A stretch of DNA of 50,809 nt from JABFRJ01 sp031374735 (GTDB taxonomy: Bacteria; Pseudomonadota; Alphaproteobacteria; Rhizobiales; Hyphomicrobiaceae): NCBI GenBank assembly GCA_031374735.1, contig JANMGQ010000022.1, positions 1 to 50,809 on the forward strand, given 5' to 3'. Shown here piece by piece: positions 16,721-25,473 of the stretch. The stretch's first letter is position 1, and each line of letters starts with the position of its first letter. Below the pieces are notes generated by a model. That model saw only the letters and a program-made list of their open reading frames with translations. It was not told where the DNA came from and searched no databases. Both the position numbers and the translations under genes were made by a program.

Positions 16721-18457
16721 ATGACCAAGACGCTGAAGATCGCCCTCGCCCAATTGAACCCGACGCTGGGAGACATTCCCGGCAATGTCGCCAAGATGCG
16801 CGCGGCGCGCGCCGACGCGGCCAAGCGCGGCGTGCACCTGATCGTCTTTACCGAACTGTTCGTCACCGGCTACCCACCAGAAGACCTTGTCCGCAAACCA
16901 GCCTTTGCAGCGGCCGCCCGTGCCGCCTCCGAAGCCTTCGCCGCAGAGACGGCCGATGACGGACCGGGCGTGCTGTTCGGCACGGTCTGGCCAGAGGGCG
17001 ATAAGGTCTATAACGCCGCCGTCGTCGCAGATGCCGGCAAGATCCTCGGCGTACGTCTGAAAGTCGACCTGCCGAACTACGGCGTGTTCGACGAAAAGCG
17101 CGTGTTCGATGCGGGGCCGCTCCCTGGCCCGGTGCTGTTTCGCGGGGCGCGCATTGGCGTGCCCATTTGCGAGGACATCTGGAAGGATGAAGTCTGCGAA
17201 TGCTTGCAGGAGGCCGGCGCTGAAATCCTCATCTCACCCAATGGCTCGCCGTTCGATTGGCCGAAGCCCGACAAGCGCATCAATGTCGCCGTCGCGCGCG
17301 TGACGGAAAACAGCCTGCCGCTCGTGTATCTCAATCAAATCGGCGGCCAGGACGAACTTGTGTTCGACGGCGCCTCGTTCGTGCTCAACGCCGACGCTTC
17401 GCTCGCGGTACAAATGCCGGCGTGGCGCGAAGCGACCGTCGACACCACCTGGACCCGCACGCCGCACGGCTGGCACTGCGCGCCCGCCGCCAAGGCCCTA
17501 CTCCCGGAAGGCGATGCCGCCGGCTATCACGCCTGCATGCTAGGCCTGCGCGACTACGTCACCAAGAACGGTTTCCCTGGCGTCGTGCTCGGCCTCTCGG
17601 GTGGCGTGGACTCAGCGCTTGTCGCAGCACTCGCCGTCGACGCACTCGGCGCCGACAAGGTTCACTGCGTGATGCTGCCCTACAAATTCACCGCCGAAGA
17701 CAGCCTGAAGGACGCCGCCGACTGCGCGAAGGCCCTCGGCTGTCGCTACGACAGCATCGCCATCGCGCCAGCGGTGGAAGGCCTCTACGGCATGGTCGCG
17801 CCGCTGTTTGCTGGCAAACCGCGCGACACGGCGGAGGAAAATGTCCAGTCGCGCGTACGCGGCACGACGCTGATGGCCATCTCAAACAAGTTCGGCTCCA
17901 TGCTGCTCACGACCGGCAACAAGAGCGAGATGAGCGTCGGCTATGCCACCATCTACGGCGACATGAACGGCGGCTTCAATCCGATCAAAGATCTCTACAA
18001 AATGGAGGTCTATCGCCTGTGCCGCTGGCGCAATGCCAACATTCCCGACGGCGGCAAGGGGCCCGGCGGCATCGTCATCCCCGAGAACATCATCACCAAG
18101 GCCCCGACGGCGGAGTTGCGCGAGAACCAGAAGGACCAGGACAGTCTCCCGCCCTACGAAGCCCTGGACGACATCCTCGCCTGCCTCGTCGAACACGAGA
18201 TGCCGCTGATCGAAATTGTCGCCCGCGGCCATAGCAGAGAGACCGTCGAGAAGATCAACCGCCTGCTCAACATCGCCGAATACAAGCGCCGCCAGGCCGC
18301 CCCGGGCGTCAAAATCTCCGAGCGCAACTTCGGCCGCGACCGCCGCTATCCCATCACCAACCGCTTCCGCGAAAGCTTCGACACGCCGAAGGGCGCGAAG
18401 CCTGCGACGGCGCCGAAGATGGTTGCCCCGCGCGCGGATGGGGGAGAAGTGAGCTAG
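16721..18457 (+). CDS. nadE: Glutamine-hydrolysing NAD+ synthetase
   Basis: The 578-residue two-domain enzyme makes NAD from deamido-NAD, ATP and glutamine. The N-terminal nitrilase-type glutaminase domain shows the Glu45-Lys114-Cys150 triad (FTELFVTGYP, RLKVDLPNYGVFDE, VPICEDIW). The C-terminal synthetase carries the ATP-pyrophosphatase loop LGLSGGVDSALV (about residues 293-298), then TTGNKSEMSVGYATIYGDM. Length and order are complete. Together with pncB at 46-47.6 kb it gives two steps of the NAD route from nicotinate. The small gene 11 nt downstream is probably co-transcribed. Confidence 0.96.
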   Translation: MTKTLKIALAQLNPTLGDIPGNVAKMRAARADAAKRGVHLIVFTELFVTGYPPEDLVRKPAFAAAARAASEAFAAETADDGPGVLFGTVWPEGDKVYNAAVVADAGKILGVRLKVDLPNYGVFDEKRVFDAGPLPGPVLFRGARIGVPICEDIWKDEVCECLQEAGAEILISPNGSPFDWPKPDKRINVAVARVTENSLPLVYLNQIGGQDELVFDGASFVLNADASLAVQMPAWREATVDTTWTRTPHGWHCAPAAKALLPEGDAAGYHACMLGLRDYVTKNGFPGVVLGLSGGVDSALVAALAVDALGADKVHCVMLPYKFTAEDSLKDAADCAKALGCRYDSIAIAPAVEGLYGMVAPLFAGKPRDTAEENVQSRVRGTTLMAISNKFGSMLLTTGNKSEMSVGYATIYGDMNGGFNPIKDLYKMEVYRLCRWRNANIPDGGKGPGGIVIPENIITKAPTAELRENQKDQDSLPPYEALDDILACLVEHEMPLIEIVARGHSRETVEKINRLLNIAEYKRRQAAPGVKISERNFGRDRRYPITNRFRESFDTPKGAKPATAPKMVAPRADGGEVS

Positions 18458-18468
18458 AGACTGCGTCA

Positions 18469-18732
18469 ATGCCACGGCAGATCATCATTCGTTTCGAGCC
18501 CGACAACGTCCATCGGATGCGGAATTTCGATGAAGACCTCTGGCGCGCATTTCAGTCCATCGGCTACGGGGAAATCTCGCTGGCTGAAGTGGATCGTGCG
18601 CTGGTGGAACTGCGCGTGCGGAAAATTCCCGCACGGTGGGTGCGCCGACAAACCGCGCTGATCTCGGAATTGCTCGAAAAGCATCATCTCGTGTCAATCG
18701 CGCAGCTGGCGACGCTGGATGATCCATCGTAG
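18469..18732 (+). CDS. Small hypothetical protein downstream of nadE
   Basis: The frame encodes 87 residues and starts 11 nt after the nadE stop. The sequence is charged and probably helical (EISLAEVDRALVELRVRKI, ISELLEKHHLVSIAQLATL) with no signal peptide or membrane segment. I do not recognise the family. Its tight spacing behind nadE suggests co-transcription and supports it as a real gene. Confidence 0.55.
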   Translation: MPRQIIIRFEPDNVHRMRNFDEDLWRAFQSIGYGEISLAEVDRALVELRVRKIPARWVRRQTALISELLEKHHLVSIAQLATLDDPS

Positions 18733-18748
18733 CCGCGCTTGTCGCGAT

Positions 18749-18848
18749 GGTGTCTGACCTCGGTCAGACACCTATGCCCCGCTCTCCCAAGTAGGCCCCA
18801 CACATTCGGCTCCTGCGAGCAGGTGCCTGACCAAAGGTCAGACACCTG
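18749..18848. repeat. Two copies of a GGTGTCTGACC hairpin (family C)
   Basis: The first hairpin pairs GGTGTCTGACC (18749-18759) with GGTCAGACACC (18762-18772). The second pairs CAGGTGCCTGACC (18820-18832) with GGTCAGACACCTG (18836-18848) with one mismatch. Each is followed by a similar CCCCACACA stretch, so the unit repeats directly. Either could terminate transcription after nadE, but no T tract follows. Confidence 0.75.
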
Positions 18849-18946
18849 CCCTATTCCCGGCGACCCCACACACATTGACTTCCCGCGTCCGTCCCGGTCT
18901 GCTGCGCATTGTCGGATTGCTGATTGCGGCCTCCGGGAGGAAGAGC

Positions 18947-20740
18947 ATGGACGAGAGGAACATCCGACGCCTCGTTGGCGCCGTGAAAAGCGGTCGCGTC
19001 TCGCGCCGCAGTTTCATCCAGCGGCTGGTCGCAGCCGGGCTGTCAGCGCCCATCGCCTCGCATATCCTGATGAACGCGGGCGTCGCGCAAACGACATCGA
19101 CACCGTTCACCTATACGCCGACGAAGCGCGGCGGTGGCGGACTCTTGCGCGTGCTGTGGTGGCAGGGGCCAACGCTCTTGAACCCGCACTTCGCGGTCGG
19201 CACCAAGGATCAGGACGGCTCGCGCGTGTTCTACGAGCCGCTTGCGGCCTGGGACAGTGATGGCAATCTGGTGCCAGTGCTCGCCTCCGAGGTGCCAAGC
19301 CGCGACAACGGCGGCATCGCAGCGGATGGACGGTCCGTTGTCTGGAAATTGAAACAGAATGTGAGTTGGCATGACGACAAGCCTTTCACCGCGGACGATG
19401 TCGTATTCAATTGGGCCTACGCGCGCGACCCAGCGACGGCAGCTGTAACGTCGGGTTCCTACAAGGACATCACCGTCGAGAAGATCGACAGTCACACCGT
19501 CAAAATCGTCTTCCCGGTGCCGACGCCTTTCTGGGCTCATGCCTTCGTTGGCGCTGGCGGCATGATCATCCCGAAACATCTGTTTGCGGACTTCAGCGGT
19601 GCGAAATCGCGTGATGCGCCGGCCAACCTGAAACCTGTCGGCACAGGCCCTTACAAGTTCGTGGACTTCCGACCGGGCGATGTCGTGCGCGGCGAGATCA
19701 ATCCAAACTACCACATGCCCAATCGGCCCTACTTCGACAGCCTCGAAATGAAAGGCGGTGGCGATGCAGCCTCCGCCGCGCGCGCGGTGTTGCAAACTGG
19801 CGAGTTCGACTTCGGTTGGAACACCCAAGTCGAAGACGACATCCTGCTCAAGATGGAACAGGGCGGCAAGGGCAAGATCATGATCGGCTACGCCGCGACG
19901 ATCGAGCATATCCAATGCAACTTCACCGACCCTAACACGGAGATCGACGGCGAACGCTCCAGCCTGAAAGCCAAGCATCCAGCGCTGTCTGAAAAGGCCG
20001 TCCGCCAGGCCCTCAATCTTCTCATCGACCGCGCCGCTGTCGAGAAGCACATCTACGGTCGCCAGGGCATCGCGACGGCAAACTTCATCAACAACCCCGA
20101 GCGCTTTCGCTCCAAGAACACAAAGTACGACTTCAACATCGACAAGGCCAACGCCATCCTTGATGCAGCCGGCTGGGCGCGTGGCGCCGACGGCATGCGC
20201 GCGAAGGGTGGCACGAAACTGAAATGGATTTTCCAGACATCGACCAACGGCCCGCGGCAGAAGACACAGGCGATCATCAAGCAGGCCTGCCAGAAGGCCG
20301 GCATCGACATCGAGATCAAGTCGGTCGTGGCGTCGGTGTTTTTCTCATCGGATCAAGCGAATCCTGACACCTACCCGAAGTTCTACGCCGACATTCAGAT
20401 GTATTCGAACGGCCCGACACAACCGGACCCCGAACTGTTTTTGCAGCAATTCCTGTCAACCGAATGCTCGCAGAAAGACAACAAGTGGCAGGGACGCAAC
20501 ATCACGCGCTACAAGAACCCAGAGTACGACAAAGTGCATCAGGCCGCACAAACCGAGCTCGATCCAGTCAAGCGCGCGGCCCTTCTCATCAAGTGTAATG
20601 ACATCGCCATCGAGGACGTCGCCGTGATCCCGGTGGTCTACAGGACGTTGGCACACGCCAAATCAGATCGCTTGAAAATGCGCCTTGGCGGTTGGGATAG
20701 CCAGTTCTGGGCGCTGGCCGAGTGGCATCGGGACGCGTGA
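18947..20740 (+). CDS. ABC transporter substrate-binding protein, family 5 (peptide/nickel type)
   Basis: The 597-residue exported receptor has a Tat-type leader (SRRSFIQRLVAAGLSAPIA) and the family 5 pattern: YEPLAAWDSDGNLVPVLA, then WHDDKPFTADDVVFNW, GTGPYKFVDFRPGD, and KAVRQALNLLIDRAAVEKHIYG. Such proteins deliver peptides, opines or similar solutes to DppBCDF-like permeases. The ATG at 18947 is preceded by GGGAGG at 18935-18940; the upstream TTG frame is not needed. No permease or ATPase of this type is adjacent, so its transporter partner lies elsewhere. Confidence 0.9.
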   Translation: MDERNIRRLVGAVKSGRVSRRSFIQRLVAAGLSAPIASHILMNAGVAQTTSTPFTYTPTKRGGGGLLRVLWWQGPTLLNPHFAVGTKDQDGSRVFYEPLAAWDSDGNLVPVLASEVPSRDNGGIAADGRSVVWKLKQNVSWHDDKPFTADDVVFNWAYARDPATAAVTSGSYKDITVEKIDSHTVKIVFPVPTPFWAHAFVGAGGMIIPKHLFADFSGAKSRDAPANLKPVGTGPYKFVDFRPGDVVRGEINPNYHMPNRPYFDSLEMKGGGDAASAARAVLQTGEFDFGWNTQVEDDILLKMEQGGKGKIMIGYAATIEHIQCNFTDPNTEIDGERSSLKAKHPALSEKAVRQALNLLIDRAAVEKHIYGRQGIATANFINNPERFRSKNTKYDFNIDKANAILDAAGWARGADGMRAKGGTKLKWIFQTSTNGPRQKTQAIIKQACQKAGIDIEIKSVVASVFFSSDQANPDTYPKFYADIQMYSNGPTQPDPELFLQQFLSTECSQKDNKWQGRNITRYKNPEYDKVHQAAQTELDPVKRAALLIKCNDIAIEDVAVIPVVYRTLAHAKSDRLKMRLGGWDSQFWALAEWHRDA

Positions 20741-20780
20741 AGCTTGGAGCACGTTTGGTGTGTGCGAGCCAGGAGACGCC

Positions 20781-21698
20781 TCACCCGCCCCGCTGCCCGC
20801 GATCCTTCTGGTTCTGCGCCTCGATCCGGTCACGCGCCTCTTTCCATTGGTCGGCTGACCAGTTGCGCAGCTCATAGAAGTTGCCCCCGGTCGCGAGCGC
20901 GCTGCCGCCGTCCATCATGATCGACTGTCCGGTCAGCCAATCGCAGCCGTTCGACATCAGGAACGTCGAAAGGTTCTGCAGCTCCCGCATTTCGCCGGTG
21001 CGCCCCATCGGGTTCTTTTGCTTCGAGCGCGTGCCGGGTTCCTCCCCGGGATTGAGCCGCTTCGACATGCCCTCGGTCGGGATCTCGCCAGGGCCGATGC
21101 AATTCAGGCGAATGCCATGACGCGCCCACTCGGTGGCAAGCGACATAGTCATGGTGTGGATTGCGCTCTTGCTCATCGCCGAGGGCACCACGAACGGCGA
21201 GCCGTTGAGCACCCACGTGACAATGATCGAGATGACCGAACGCATCGGATCACCCGGCTGCCAGCCTTGCGCGATCCAGCGTTTGCCGACGGCCTGTGTG
21301 ACATAGAACGTGCCGTGCATGACGATGTTGGCGATGGCGTCAAAGCCGCGAGGGCTGAGGGCTTCTGTCGGCGAGATGAAGTTGCCGGCAGCATTGTTGA
21401 CGAGGCCCGAGAGCGGTTTGCGGGCAAAGATATCGGCGACCATCTCATCCACCGCTTGCGCGTTGCGGATATCGACGCCGTACGCCGTCACTGTGCCCTT
21501 GCCGGGATGCGCTGCCATCAAAGCGGCAGCTGCTTCGTCGCACACGGCTTTGCGCCGCCCACAGATCGAGATGTCCGCGCCAAGCGCCAGGAACTGCTCC
21601 GCCATCGCACGACCAAGGCCCGTACCGCCACCCGTGACGAGCACGTGCTTGCCTTGGAGAACATCGGATCGAAAAAGATCATGGACGTGCTGCGACAT
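20781..21698 (-). CDS. SDR oxidoreductase of the 2,4-dienoyl-CoA reductase (DECR) type
   Basis: The 305-residue protein has a classical Rossmann start (GKHVLVTGGGTGLGRAMAEQF), VNNAAGNFISP, and a C-terminal LTGQSIMMDGG. The usual YxxxK catalytic pair is replaced by FVVPSAMSKSAIHTM followed by LATEWARHGIRLN, the arrangement found in mitochondrial-type 2,4-dienoyl-CoA reductases. It would reduce polyunsaturated enoyl-CoA with NADPH for beta-oxidation. The ATG at 21698 has GGAG six bases upstream; the longer frame to 21761 is unlikely. It is convergent with the family 5 receptor. Confidence 0.85.
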   Translation of the reverse strand: MSQHVHDLFRSDVLQGKHVLVTGGGTGLGRAMAEQFLALGADISICGRRKAVCDEAAAALMAAHPGKGTVTAYGVDIRNAQAVDEMVADIFARKPLSGLVNNAAGNFISPTEALSPRGFDAIANIVMHGTFYVTQAVGKRWIAQGWQPGDPMRSVISIIVTWVLNGSPFVVPSAMSKSAIHTMTMSLATEWARHGIRLNCIGPGEIPTEGMSKRLNPGEEPGTRSKQKNPMGRTGEMRELQNLSTFLMSNGCDWLTGQSIMMDGGSALATGGNFYELRNWSADQWKEARDRIEAQNQKDRGQRGG

Positions 21699-21815
21699 GA
21701 CGAGCTCCAGGTTGGCTACAACGCGGCTGGTCATGCAGTGATAGCTGCCGACCAATGCCACGACAAACAGGCTTCACGTCAGCCGGTGCGACGAGCGCGC
21801 TGCACGCGATTGCCC

Positions 21816-22697
21816 TCAGCGCACGCGACGCGGGTTCATGTACAGGTCGGCTTCCTGCTTCTCGAGCTTCGGCTTGATCTTGCCGGATTTGATGTCGCGG
21901 GTCAGCTGCTTCATGTGCTTGCGCACGGAGCGGTTGAACGCCAGCATGCCGCAGAACAACTGCATCACCATCACGAGACGCGCGTCAGCGTGTTCGGTCT
22001 TGATGCGCCCGCGCCAATGACCGCCGAGCGTAAACACGCGTCCATCAATGCGGCCGATCTTTTCGTTGCGCTCGTTGTACAGCGTGTAGTCGCCGCCGAG
22101 ATCGATGAAATCGCGGCGCAAGCGATAGAACACCGGCGTGGTGCCTTCGAGAATAAAGAACGAAAAATTCTCTGGCACGAACGGCCATTTGCGCGCCGAG
22201 CGCTCGATATAGACCATGAAATCGTGGTTGTTCAGATTGGCTGAGAAGGCCATGACCGGGACGCCCTTGGCGCCGTAGGTCAGCTGCAGTGAGCGGCCGA
22301 TCATCAGATCCATGGTCGCGCGCCAGTTCAGGCTTTCATTGAAGAGCTTGAACACCAGACGCTTGTCCATTCCGGTGGACTTCTTCCACAGATCTTCGCG
22401 ATAGCCGAGCAATCCTGTGCGTTCGCCGTTCTCGGTCACCTCGGCAAAAATATCCATGTCGGACGTGAACTGGCGCGACTTGGCCTTGTTGCGGCTGTTC
22501 TTGTAGAAGCCGAACTCGACCGAGTTGAAGTTCGTGATCCAGACGTCGACTTCGAACTCGTGATAGGCTTTCTTGCCCGACACGGCGCGTGAGGCCTTGG
22601 CGTTCTTGACGATCGGCACCTCGGCCTGCGCTTCACGCGCGGCATCTGCAGCAGCGTTGCGTGCCGCAATATCAATCGATTGACTGCCATCGGCCAT
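21816..22697 (-). CDS. Conserved hypothetical protein, possibly tubby/LURP-one-like beta-barrel
   Basis: The 293-residue protein has an Ala-rich charged N terminus (to about residue 45) and then a beta-strand-rich domain (YHEFEVDVWITNFNSVEFGFY, DFIDLGGDYTLYNERNEKIG). The motif YTLYNERNEKIGRIDGRVF resembles the strand pattern of LURP-one/scramblase-like barrels, but the match is weak. No signal peptide is seen. Start at 22697 is supported by GAGG nine bases upstream. It lies 118 bp upstream of the SDR gene on the same strand and is divergent from livG. I do not assign a function. Confidence 0.65.
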   Translation of the reverse strand: MADGSQSIDIAARNAAADAAREAQAEVPIVKNAKASRAVSGKKAYHEFEVDVWITNFNSVEFGFYKNSRNKAKSRQFTSDMDIFAEVTENGERTGLLGYREDLWKKSTGMDKRLVFKLFNESLNWRATMDLMIGRSLQLTYGAKGVPVMAFSANLNNHDFMVYIERSARKWPFVPENFSFFILEGTTPVFYRLRRDFIDLGGDYTLYNERNEKIGRIDGRVFTLGGHWRGRIKTEHADARLVMVMQLFCGMLAFNRSVRKHMKQLTRDIKSGKIKPKLEKQEADLYMNPRRVR

Positions 22698-22876
22698 GTC
22701 GGAAATCCTCGGAACCTCGACGCGCACGAATCAGCTATCGACGTTAGACGCTGGTTCGCGTCAGCTGGAAGGGGCCGCCGTGCAGTTCCGGTGGGTAACT
22801 TGCCTTCCCGCGCAGCCGATGGACTACGCGTGCAATCTGCGAGATGGTCTGAGCGGCGGACATCACGGGGAACAGC

Positions 22877-23653
22877 ATGGACGGCTTGCAGGTCGAGGCT
22901 GTCATGCGCAGTTATTATGGCGTTCATGCGCTCAATGGCGTGACGCTGAGCGTACCGCCGCGCGGCATCACGGGCTTGATCGGGCCCAACGGCGCCGGTA
23001 AGACGACGCTGTTCAACTGTATCTCAGGTGTCATTCCGCCTGACAGCGGTCGCATCACCTTCAACGGTATCGATATCACCGGCCTGCGCCCGGATCGCGT
23101 GACGGCGACTGGCCTCGTGCGCACGTTTCAGATTGCCCGTGGTCTGACGCGCATGTCGGTGCTCGACAACCTGCTGCTCTATGGCCGTGATCAACCCGGC
23201 GAGACGATTGCCGCGGCACTCCTGGCCACCGGGCCCGCACGACAACGCGAGGAGCAACTGATTGCCAAAGCCGCGGCCATCGCCGACCGCCTGAACCTGC
23301 GGCGCGTGATCCGCAATCTGGCGTCGGATCTTTCGGGCGGGCAGAAGAAACTGTTGGAGATCGGCCGTGCGCTGATGGCCGACCCGAAGATGATCCTGCT
23401 TGATGAACCCGTCGCGGGCGTGAACCCGACGCTGTCGAAGGAGATCGGCGAACATTTGATGGCGCTGGCCGCCGAAGGCCTGCCCATTCTGCTTATCGAG
23501 CATCACATGGACATGGTGTCGAAGCTCTGCAACCACGTCATCGTCATGGCCGAGGGGCGCCACCTCGCCGAAGGCACCTTCGAGCAAGTGGCGGGCGACA
23601 GGCGCGTGCAGGAGGCCTATATGGGCCGACGCTCGCAGAGGGCAGGCGCATGA
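22877..23653 (+). CDS. livG: Branched-chain amino acid type ABC transporter ATP-binding protein LivG
   Basis: The 258-residue ATPase has Walker A GPNGAGKTTLFNC, a Q-loop region VRTFQIAR, the signature LSGGQKKLLEIGRAL, Walker B MILLDEPVAGV and the switch His in LLIEHHMDMV. The GLIGPNGAG start and the C-terminal GRHLAEGTFEQV are typical of LivG. It energises import of branched-chain amino acids or other small carboxylates and amides. GGGG precedes the ATG. LivH, LivM and a LivJ receptor are missing from the neighbourhood. Confidence 0.92.
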   Translation: MDGLQVEAVMRSYYGVHALNGVTLSVPPRGITGLIGPNGAGKTTLFNCISGVIPPDSGRITFNGIDITGLRPDRVTATGLVRTFQIARGLTRMSVLDNLLLYGRDQPGETIAAALLATGPARQREEQLIAKAAAIADRLNLRRVIRNLASDLSGGQKKLLEIGRALMADPKMILLDEPVAGVNPTLSKEIGEHLMALAAEGLPILLIEHHMDMVSKLCNHVIVMAEGRHLAEGTFEQVAGDRRVQEAYMGRRSQRAGA

Positions 23654-23693
23654 GACTGACATCCACTGTCAGGCCGCTGCGGAGACCTCTCTG

Positions 23694-24401
23694 ATGGCCG
23701 AACTCCATGTCACAGGAGTCGTCGCCGGCTACGGCGCTGCTGACGAAATCCTCAAGGGCCTCGACCTGCAGGTCTCGGCCGGCGAGATCGTGTGCATCAT
23801 CGGACCCAACGGCGCGGGCAAGTCGACGCTACTGAAAGTCATCGCGGGTCTGCTCAAGCCCAAGGCAGGTCGCGTCATGCTCGAAGACGCCGACATCACC
23901 AGCCGCACGCCGCGCGACATCGCCCGCGCCGGGCTCGCCTACGTGCCGCAGGAACACAATATCTTCCCGACCATGACGGTGCGCGAAAATCTCGAGATGG
24001 GCGGCTATGTCGAGCCCAAAGCCGTGCCGCAACGCATCGAGAAAGCCTTCGCGCGCTTCCCCGTTCTCGGCACCAAGCGCCGGCAGGCGGCGCGCACGCT
24101 CTCGGGCGGGGAACGACAGATCCTCGCCATGGCCATGGCGCTGATGGTCGAGCCGCGCCTGCTGCTGCTCGACGAGCCGTCAGCTGGCCTGTCGCCCGTC
24201 GCGGCTGAAAAGCTGTTCGATGCCATCGTCGAGATCAACCGCGAAGGCCTCGCCATCGCGATGGTGGAGCAGAACGCAAGCGAAGCCCTGGCGATCTCCA
24301 ACCGAGGCTACATTCTCGTCGACGGCAAAAACAGCCGCACAGGCGTCGCCAAACAGCTGGCCGCCGACCCCGATGTGCGGCGACTGTTTTTGGGAGGATG
24401 A
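23694..24401 (+). CDS. livF: Branched-chain amino acid type ABC transporter ATP-binding protein LivF
   Basis: The 235-residue ATPase begins with LHVTGVVAGYGAADEILKGL, typical of LivF. It has Walker A GPNGAGKSTLLKV, AYVPQEHNIFPTMTVRENLE after the Q loop, signature LSGGERQILAMAMAL and Walker B LLLLDEPSAGLSP. It lies 40 nt behind livG with GGAG nine bases before the ATG, so the two form one transcript. With no permease genes beside it, the pair must work with membrane subunits encoded elsewhere or be a remnant of a larger operon. Confidence 0.92.
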   Translation: MAELHVTGVVAGYGAADEILKGLDLQVSAGEIVCIIGPNGAGKSTLLKVIAGLLKPKAGRVMLEDADITSRTPRDIARAGLAYVPQEHNIFPTMTVRENLEMGGYVEPKAVPQRIEKAFARFPVLGTKRRQAARTLSGGERQILAMAMALMVEPRLLLLDEPSAGLSPVAAEKLFDAIVEINREGLAIAMVEQNASEALAISNRGYILVDGKNSRTGVAKQLAADPDVRRLFLGG

Positions 24402-24413
24402 CAGTGGCGGGCA

Positions 24414-24896
24414 TCAATCGGATAAGGAGCTCAAAAAGGCGACGAGGTCCGCGATTTGCCCGTCAGAAAGTCCAAGCGGTTCGAGGATCTTTTCGCCGTC
24501 GCTGTGCAGCCGTTCGGGATCGATTTCGGAATAGTGGCGGACGACATCGGCGAGTGTCGCCTTGGAGCCGTTGTGGAAGTACGGCGCGGTGCGCGCAAGG
24601 TTGCGCAGCGTCGGTACCTTGAAGGCGCCGAAGTTGCTGTGCTGATCGGCAACCTGCCGTGTGCTCCACGCGCCTTGCCTTGCCGGATCGTCGTTGTGGC
24701 GCCCGGTGAGATTGAGCGGGCTTTGGCGCAACTTCGCGATGCCGCCAGGTCGGCCAGGATCGACACGGCCTGGCGCAATGAAATACGGCACGCCGACGTC
24801 GCCGAACTCGCCATTGGTGAAGGTCGAGCCGACGTGGCAGACATTGCATTTGCCGCGCCCGCGGACACCACGGACCCTGCGGGAAACCGACGGCAT
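24414..24896 (-). pseudogene. C-terminal remnant of a dihaem cytochrome c peroxidase/MauG-like protein
   Basis: The frame encodes RGKCNVCHVGSTFTNGEFGD, a haem-binding CxxCH motif, and then FGAFKVPTLRNLARTAPYFH with NGSKATLADVVRHYSE, the C-terminal haem domain pattern of bacterial dihaem peroxidases. The first haem domain and any signal peptide are absent. A TGA occurs in frame only a few codons upstream of 24899, so the 5' part has been lost or shifted. Full-length relatives are about twice as long or more. It is convergent with livF, with 12 nt between the two stops. It is probably non-functional. Confidence 0.75.
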
Positions 24897-25473
24897 CAAC
24901 GTTCGTGGTCAACGACACACATCTCGTCCGGATGCCGCCTGACAGCGTGCAGTCTACGATCCGAGGTGGGCGCGCGAGCGCTCCGGGCACAAACCAAGAC
25001 TCGATCTTGTTTAGGTAGTCATGCTCTGTCGCCGGCAGCACAGGCTCGTGCGCCAGAACGCCCCCTGCTGACATGAGCAGGCTCTAGCCGACAGCGATGG
25101 CTTGCAGTACGGGTTTCATGTTCCAGTTCGCTTCAAGCCAGCAACGCTTTCCAGAGCCGTCCATGTCGGTCCCGACTGGGGCCTCAGACCTCTAAACTAC
25201 GGCCAAGACGAGCCACTACAAATCGATATTGAGCGCTGTCTTGGCCAAAAATCGATTTTGTTTGACATGCCACTTCTGGCTTCGTTTAACAAGCGCTCAG
25301 CGAGCGACCAAGCCACTTGCGTGGTGTAAGTCCAGAAGCGAAGCGTGCACCACGCGGTCCGTGTTCAACGACATGGCCGCGTTACAAAACTGCATCCGAC
25401 TTGGTATTGGTTCGCGAAGCCAACGTATAAACGACGGCAAAGATCGTCGCACAAAGCTAGGGAGAGGACCGAC
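24897..25473. promoter_or_regulatory. 577-bp region upstream of tctC with inverted repeats
   Basis: No protein family is recognisable. GGCCAAGAC (25201-25209) and GTCTTGGCC (25238-25246) form a perfect inverted repeat spaced by 28 nt. It is followed at once by the palindrome AAAATCGATTTT (25248-25259). This AT-rich patch is the best candidate for the promoter/operator of the TctC-type gene and could be bound by the GntR regulator encoded downstream. The right-hand part of the lost peroxidase gene may also lie here. Confidence 0.35.

Noticed and set aside
17257..18234. 325-codon frame inside nadE
   Set aside because: Arg/His-rich shadow of a complete, motif-bearing nadE gene.
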